Assembly (NCBI GenBank): GCA_021798955.1
Contig: JAJZBK010000018.1
Coordinates: 1 to 57,502, forward strand
Source of the DNA: Actinomycetes bacterium
GTDB lineage: Bacteria; Actinomycetota; Acidimicrobiia; Acidimicrobiales; RAAP-2
Reading direction: 5' to 3'
Length of the DNA stretch: 57,502 nucleotides
How positions within the stretch are numbered: the first letter of the stretch is position 1; each line of letters starts with the position of its first letter. A model generated the notes under the pieces. That model saw only the letters and a list, made by a program, of their open reading frames with translations. It was not told where the DNA came from and did no database searches. The translations under genes were made by a program, and so were the position numbers. This document shows positions 53,946 through 57,502 of this stretch, piece after piece.

Positions 53946-56009
53946 ATGAGCGGCCACTTCCACGACATCCCCGAGGTCCCGCGCGACGCTGCCCTCGAGC
54001 AGCTCGGCGTCGACGTCATCCGCGGGCTCGCCATGGACGCACCCCGGGCGGCCAACGCCGGGCACCCGGGGACGGCCATGGCCCTTGCCCCCCTTGCCCA
54101 CGTGCTGTTCACCCGGGTCCTGCGCCACGACCCGTCCGAGCCCCACTGGCCCGATCGCGACCGGTTCGTGCTCTCCAACGGCCACGCCTCGATCCTCCTC
54201 TACGCCATGCTCTACCTGACGGGCTACGGGCTCACCCTCGACGACCTGCGTGCCTTCCGGCAGTGGGGCAGCCTCACGCCGGGCCATCCCGAGGCTGGGC
54301 ACACCGTCGGCGTCGAGGTGACGACCGGCCCCTTGGGCCAGGGCTTCGCCAACGGCGTCGGCCTGGGGATCGCCGAACGCTGGCTGCGGTCGCGGTTCTC
54401 GCCCGAGGTGTGCGACCACCACACCTACGTCATCGCCGGCGACGGCTGCCTCGAGGAGGGCATCTCCCACGAGGCCGCTTCACTGGCCGGGCACCTGCGC
54501 CTCGGACGGCTCGTCTACATCTACGACGACAACCACATCTCCATCGACGGGCCCACCGAGCTCGCCTACACCGACAACGTCCCGGAGCGGTTCGCCGCCT
54601 ACGGATGGGGCGTCGAGAACCTCGGTGAGGCCGCCAACGACGTAGATGTCCTCGAAGCGGCGCTGCTCCGGGCACGCGCCGACGAGGACCGCCCGTCGCT
54701 CGTCATCGTGCGCAGCCACATCGGCTACCCCTCTCCCGAGCTCACCGACACGGCCAAGGCCCACGGAGACCCCTTTCCCCCCGAGGAGATCCGCCGCACG
54801 AAGGCGCTGCTCGGGCTCCCTCCCGACGAGGCCTTCTGGGTTCCCGACGCCGTCCTCGACCTCTACCGGGCCTGCATCCCGCGGGGGCAGGCCTTCCGGG
54901 CCGCATGGGAGGCGCGATTCGCGGGCTGGACCGGCGACCGTGCCCGCTGGGACGCGGCCCAGGCCGGCCGCGGGCTGGCCGGCTGGGCGGACAAGCTCCC
55001 TGTCTTCACCCCGGACGACGGCCCGATGGCCACCCGCCAGGCCATCAAGGCCGCGCTCGACGCGACCTCCGAGGTCTTGCCCGGGCTGGTGGTCGGCAGT
55101 GCCGACCTGACCGGCAACACCGGCATGGCGGTCGAGGGCTTCGTGGCACAGTCGGCGGAGCGACCCGACGGTGCCCTCGTCCACTACGGCGTGCGCGAGC
55201 ACGCCATGGGCGCGGTGCTGACCGGACTGGCCATGCACGGAGGTGTGCTGCCGGTCGGCGGGACGTTCTTCGTCTTCAGCGACTACATGCGCGGTGCCGT
55301 GCGCGTCGCCGCCTTGTCGCAGGCCCACGCCGTGTACTCGTGGACCCACGACTCCGTCGGGCTCGGCGAGGACGGCCCGACGCACCAGCCCGTCGAGCAG
55401 CTCGCCGCCATGCGAGCCATGCCCGGACTGCGAGTGATCCGGCCGGCCGACGCCAACGAGACCGCCCAGGCGTGGCGCCTCGCCGTCGAGCTGGACGGTC
55501 CGACTGCGCTGGTCCTCAGCCGGCAGAAGCTGCCCGTCCTCGAAGCTACGGCCCGGTTGGCCCCCGAGGGAGTCCCTCGCGGTGGCTACGTGCTGGCCGA
55601 GCCGGCGTCGTTCTCGACCGGACCAGACGGCTCGACCGGACCAGACGGACAGCGCGACCTCGACGTCGTCCTCATCGGCACCGGCAGCGAGGTGGCGCTG
55701 TGCCTGGCCGCCGCCGACCTGCTGTCGGCGGCCGGCGTGGCGACCCGGGTCGTCTCCCTGCCGTCGTGGGAGCTCTTCGCCGACCAGGAGGAGCCCTACC
55801 GTCGCCAGGTGCTGCCCGACGGCGTGCCCCGCCTCGCCGTCGAAGCGGCTTCGTCCTTCGGCTGGGAGCGCTACGCCGATGCCGTCGTCGCCGTCGACCG
55901 CTTCGGGGCGTCGGCGCCGGGCGAACGGGTCCTCGCCGAGCTCGGGTTCACGCCCGAGCACGTCGCCTCGCGAGCCCGAGCACTCCTCTCACAGGCTGCC
56001 GATCAGTGA
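53946..56009 (+). CDS. tkt: transketolase
   Basis: Tkt moves two-carbon units between sugar phosphates with thiamine diphosphate. The 687-residue protein shows RAANAGHPGTAMALAPLAHV, LSNGHAS, the TPP motif GDGCLEEGISHEAASLAGHL, EDGPTHQPVEQLA and a C-terminal domain. An 18-base duplication (near 55616-55651) encodes STGPDG twice in the linker before the last domain. It heads the tkt-tal operon and follows a TAGGGT box. Confidence 0.97.
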   Translation: MSGHFHDIPEVPRDAALEQLGVDVIRGLAMDAPRAANAGHPGTAMALAPLAHVLFTRVLRHDPSEPHWPDRDRFVLSNGHASILLYAMLYLTGYGLTLDDLRAFRQWGSLTPGHPEAGHTVGVEVTTGPLGQGFANGVGLGIAERWLRSRFSPEVCDHHTYVIAGDGCLEEGISHEAASLAGHLRLGRLVYIYDDNHISIDGPTELAYTDNVPERFAAYGWGVENLGEAANDVDVLEAALLRARADEDRPSLVIVRSHIGYPSPELTDTAKAHGDPFPPEEIRRTKALLGLPPDEAFWVPDAVLDLYRACIPRGQAFRAAWEARFAGWTGDRARWDAAQAGRGLAGWADKLPVFTPDDGPMATRQAIKAALDATSEVLPGLVVGSADLTGNTGMAVEGFVAQSAERPDGALVHYGVREHAMGAVLTGLAMHGGVLPVGGTFFVFSDYMRGAVRVAALSQAHAVYSWTHDSVGLGEDGPTHQPVEQLAAMRAMPGLRVIRPADANETAQAWRLAVELDGPTALVLSRQKLPVLEATARLAPEGVPRGGYVLAEPASFSTGPDGSTGPDGQRDLDVVLIGTGSEVALCLAAADLLSAAGVATRVVSLPSWELFADQEEPYRRQVLPDGVPRLAVEAASSFGWERYADAVVAVDRFGASAPGERVLAELGFTPEHVASRARALLSQAADQ

Positions 56010-56097
56010 CCGGCGCACCGGCGGATCGGACGACACCGGAGGCCACCGGGCGCCGGCAGTCACCGCCGGTAGCGGGCGCCACCACGAAAGGACCACG

Positions 56098-57243
56098 ATG
56101 ACCACCCTCGACGACCTCTACCAGCACCAGGGCCAAAGCCCGTGGCTCGACAACCTTCGCCGCGACTGGCTGCGTGACGGCACGCTCGCCCAGCTCGTCG
56201 ACCAGGGCATCCGGGGTGTGACCTCCAACCCGACCATCTTCGCCAAGGCGATCGAGGGCCAGGACACCTACGACGAGCAGTTCGCCTCGCTCGTCGCCGT
56301 CGAGCCCGTCGAGCAGGCTTACTGGGACATGGTCGTCGACGACATCACCGACGCCCTCGCCGTGCTCCGGCCCGTCCACGACGCCTCCGGGGGCGCCGAC
56401 GGGTTCGTCTCCGTCGAGGTCGCCCCGTCCCTGGCCCACGACGGGCCCGGCACCGAGACGGCCGCCCGTGCCCTCCATGAGCGGATCCACCAGCCGAACC
56501 TGCTGGTCAAGATCCCCGCCACCGTCGAGGGTGTGCCGGCCATCCGGTCGATGATCGCCGAGGGGCGCAGCATCAACGTCACCCTGATCTTCAGCCTCCA
56601 GCGGTACGACGAGGTCATCGAGGCCTACCTGTCGGGGCTCGAGGCGCTCCTCGCCTCGGGGGCGGAGGACCTCTCTGGCGTAGCCAGCGTGGCCTCGTTC
56701 TTCGTCTCCCGGGTGGACACCGAGGTCGACCGGAGGATCGAAGCCGCCGTCGCCGACGGCGCCGACACCAGCCTGCTCGAGCTCCGGGGGCGCGCTGCCG
56801 TGGCCCAGGCCCGACAGGCCTACCGCCTCTTCCGGCAGCGCTTCTCGGGCCCGCGGTGGGAAGCGCTGGCCGCCCGGGGGGCACGGGTCCAGCGACCGTT
56901 GTGGGCCTCGACGTCGACCAAGAACCCCGCCTATCCCGATCTTGCCTATGTCGACACCCTGATCGGCCCGGACACCGTCAACACCATGCCCGAAGGCACC
57001 ATCGCCGCCTTCCTCGACCACGGCACGGTGGCTCGCACGGTCGACGAGGCGCTCGACGAAGCCGACGCCGCCACCGAGCGGCTCGGGGCCGGAGGGATCG
57101 ACCTGGCCGACGTGGCGACCACCCTCGAGGCCGAGGGCGTGGCCAGCTTCGCCGCTTCCTTCGACGACCTCCTCGCCACACTGCGGGCCAAGGCGGACCG
57201 TCTGACGGGGCGTGGCACCCCGCTGGCAGCGGGCGACGCATGA
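56098..57243 (+). CDS. tal: transaldolase
   Basis: Tal transfers the dihydroxyacetone unit in the pentose phosphate pathway. The 381-residue protein begins TTLDDLYQHQGQSPWLDNLR, has GVTSNPTIFAKAI and the Schiff-base Lys in NLLVKIPATVEG, and ends with STKNPAYPDLAYVDTLIGPDTVNTMP (in part). AAAGGA precedes ATG 56098. It follows tkt by 88 bases, and its stop overlaps the next ATG as ATGA. Confidence 0.96.
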   Translation: MTTLDDLYQHQGQSPWLDNLRRDWLRDGTLAQLVDQGIRGVTSNPTIFAKAIEGQDTYDEQFASLVAVEPVEQAYWDMVVDDITDALAVLRPVHDASGGADGFVSVEVAPSLAHDGPGTETAARALHERIHQPNLLVKIPATVEGVPAIRSMIAEGRSINVTLIFSLQRYDEVIEAYLSGLEALLASGAEDLSGVASVASFFVSRVDTEVDRRIEAAVADGADTSLLELRGRAAVAQARQAYRLFRQRFSGPRWEALAARGARVQRPLWASTSTKNPAYPDLAYVDTLIGPDTVNTMPEGTIAAFLDHGTVARTVDEALDEADAATERLGAGGIDLADVATTLEAEGVASFAASFDDLLATLRAKADRLTGRGTPLAAGDA

Positions 57244-57500
57244 CACCCTCAGCGGTCGACGGCACAGCGGTCGACGGCACAGCGGTCGACGGCACAGCGG
57301 TCGACGGCACAGCGGTCGGCGGCACAGCGGTCGGCGGCACAGCGGTCGGCGGCACAGCGGTCGGCGGCACAGCGGTCGGCGGCACAGCGGTCGGCGGCAC
57401 AGCGGTCGGCGGCACCGCGGTCGGCGGCACCGTGGTCGGCGGCACCGTGGTCGGCGGCACCGTGGTCGGCGGCACAGCAGAGGAGACCTCCGACCGGTGA
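57240..57500 (+). CDS. repeat-only ORF of 15 pentapeptides coupled to tal
   Basis: An ATG overlapping the tal stop (ATGA) opens an 86-codon frame that reads MTPS, four AVDGT, eight AVGGT, three VVGGT and AEETSDR. Its TGA overlaps a GTG (57497) that begins the next gene, and GAGGAG near its end could be that gene's ribosome-binding site. It is tightly fitted into the operon, yet no family is recognisable. It may be a real coupled peptide or a repeat expansion in a former intergenic region. Confidence 0.5.
   Translation: MTPSAVDGTAVDGTAVDGTAVDGTAVGGTAVGGTAVGGTAVGGTAVGGTAVGGTAVGGTAVGGTVVGGTVVGGTVVGGTAEETSDR
57252..57476. repeat. 15-bp tandem repeat, 15 copies
   Basis: Fifteen head-to-tail units of GCGGTCGACGGCACA and its variants (GTCGGC, GTGGTC). 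Variants are grouped in blocks, as expected of slippage expansion. Confidence 0.95.
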
Positions 57501-57502
57501 AC
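57497..57502 (+). CDS. start of the next gene (partial, six bases)
   Basis: GTG 57497 overlaps the stop of the repeat ORF as GTGA. In related operons tkt and tal are followed by zwf or pgi, but nothing visible here distinguishes them. Confidence 0.35.

Noticed and set aside
57252..57476. CRISPR-like regular repeats
   Set aside because: Units are directly adjacent with no unique spacers, and no cas gene is near.

Overview
This is a 57.5 kb stretch of very GC-rich chromosome with many GTG starts and strong third-position G/C bias. It encodes a complete Pup-proteasome locus and a gene block (HAD phosphatase, tlyA, nadK, recN, pyrG, Nudix, xer, scpA, scpB, rluB, cmk, der) ordered much as in Mycobacterium tuberculosis Rv1692-Rv1713. 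The organism is therefore an actinomycetote. Gaps in the canonical order (no pafB/pafC next to pafA, trpS and an M50 protease inserted before scpA) and the unusual protein set suggest a deep lineage such as Acidimicrobiia; that last step is inference. No insertion sequence, prophage or CRISPR array is visible, so this is core chromosome.

Layout. 0-6 kb: a tail of an unknown CDS, tRNA-Pro(GGG), a FabG-like reductase, an MFS transporter, then a three-gene flavin redox operon (heme/FAD/NAD reductase, FMN-carrier protein, ApbE flavin transferase). 6-18 kb: a zinc-ribbon protein, der, a DUF512 radical-SAM-like protein, ispH, a glycosyltransferase, then plsC, cmk, aroA, tyrA, aroH, rluB, scpB and scpA as one tightly packed minus-strand run joining aromatic amino acid synthesis to chromosome segregation. 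18-30 kb: trpS, an M50 protease, a DksA-like factor, a Xer recombinase, Nudix, pyrG, recN, nadK, tlyA, a phasin/H1-like protein, a HAD phosphatase and a desaturase. 30-37 kb: mostly poorly characterised proteins, a nitroreductase/carbonic anhydrase pair, and a DUF4193 protein. 37-50 kb: a tandem ThyX-like protein, helY, tatC, tatA/B, lepB, then pafA, prcA, prcB, pup, dop and arc. 50-57.5 kb: a ferredoxin, trmI with three small membrane or basic proteins, a thioesterase, a bicupin dioxygenase-like protein, then tkt, tal and a repeat-only ORF leading into an unseen gene.

How it works together. The proteasome locus is self-contained: PafA attaches Pup, Dop removes it, the ARC ring unfolds targets and PrcAB degrades them. 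Pup ends in Gly-Gly-Glu, so it needs no deamidation. The flavin operon looks able to carry electrons from NAD(P)H across the membrane to a covalently flavinylated protein. tkt and tal give the non-oxidative pentose phosphate branch.

Three features recur. (1) Genes are coupled by 4-base overlaps (mostly GTGA), including one that reveals a CTG start for tlyA. (2) Many operon heads have a TAnnnT box 6-10 bases before the start codon and no Shine-Dalgarno, which suggests leaderless mRNAs. (3) Short tandem repeats are unusually frequent, both in disordered protein linkers and between genes.
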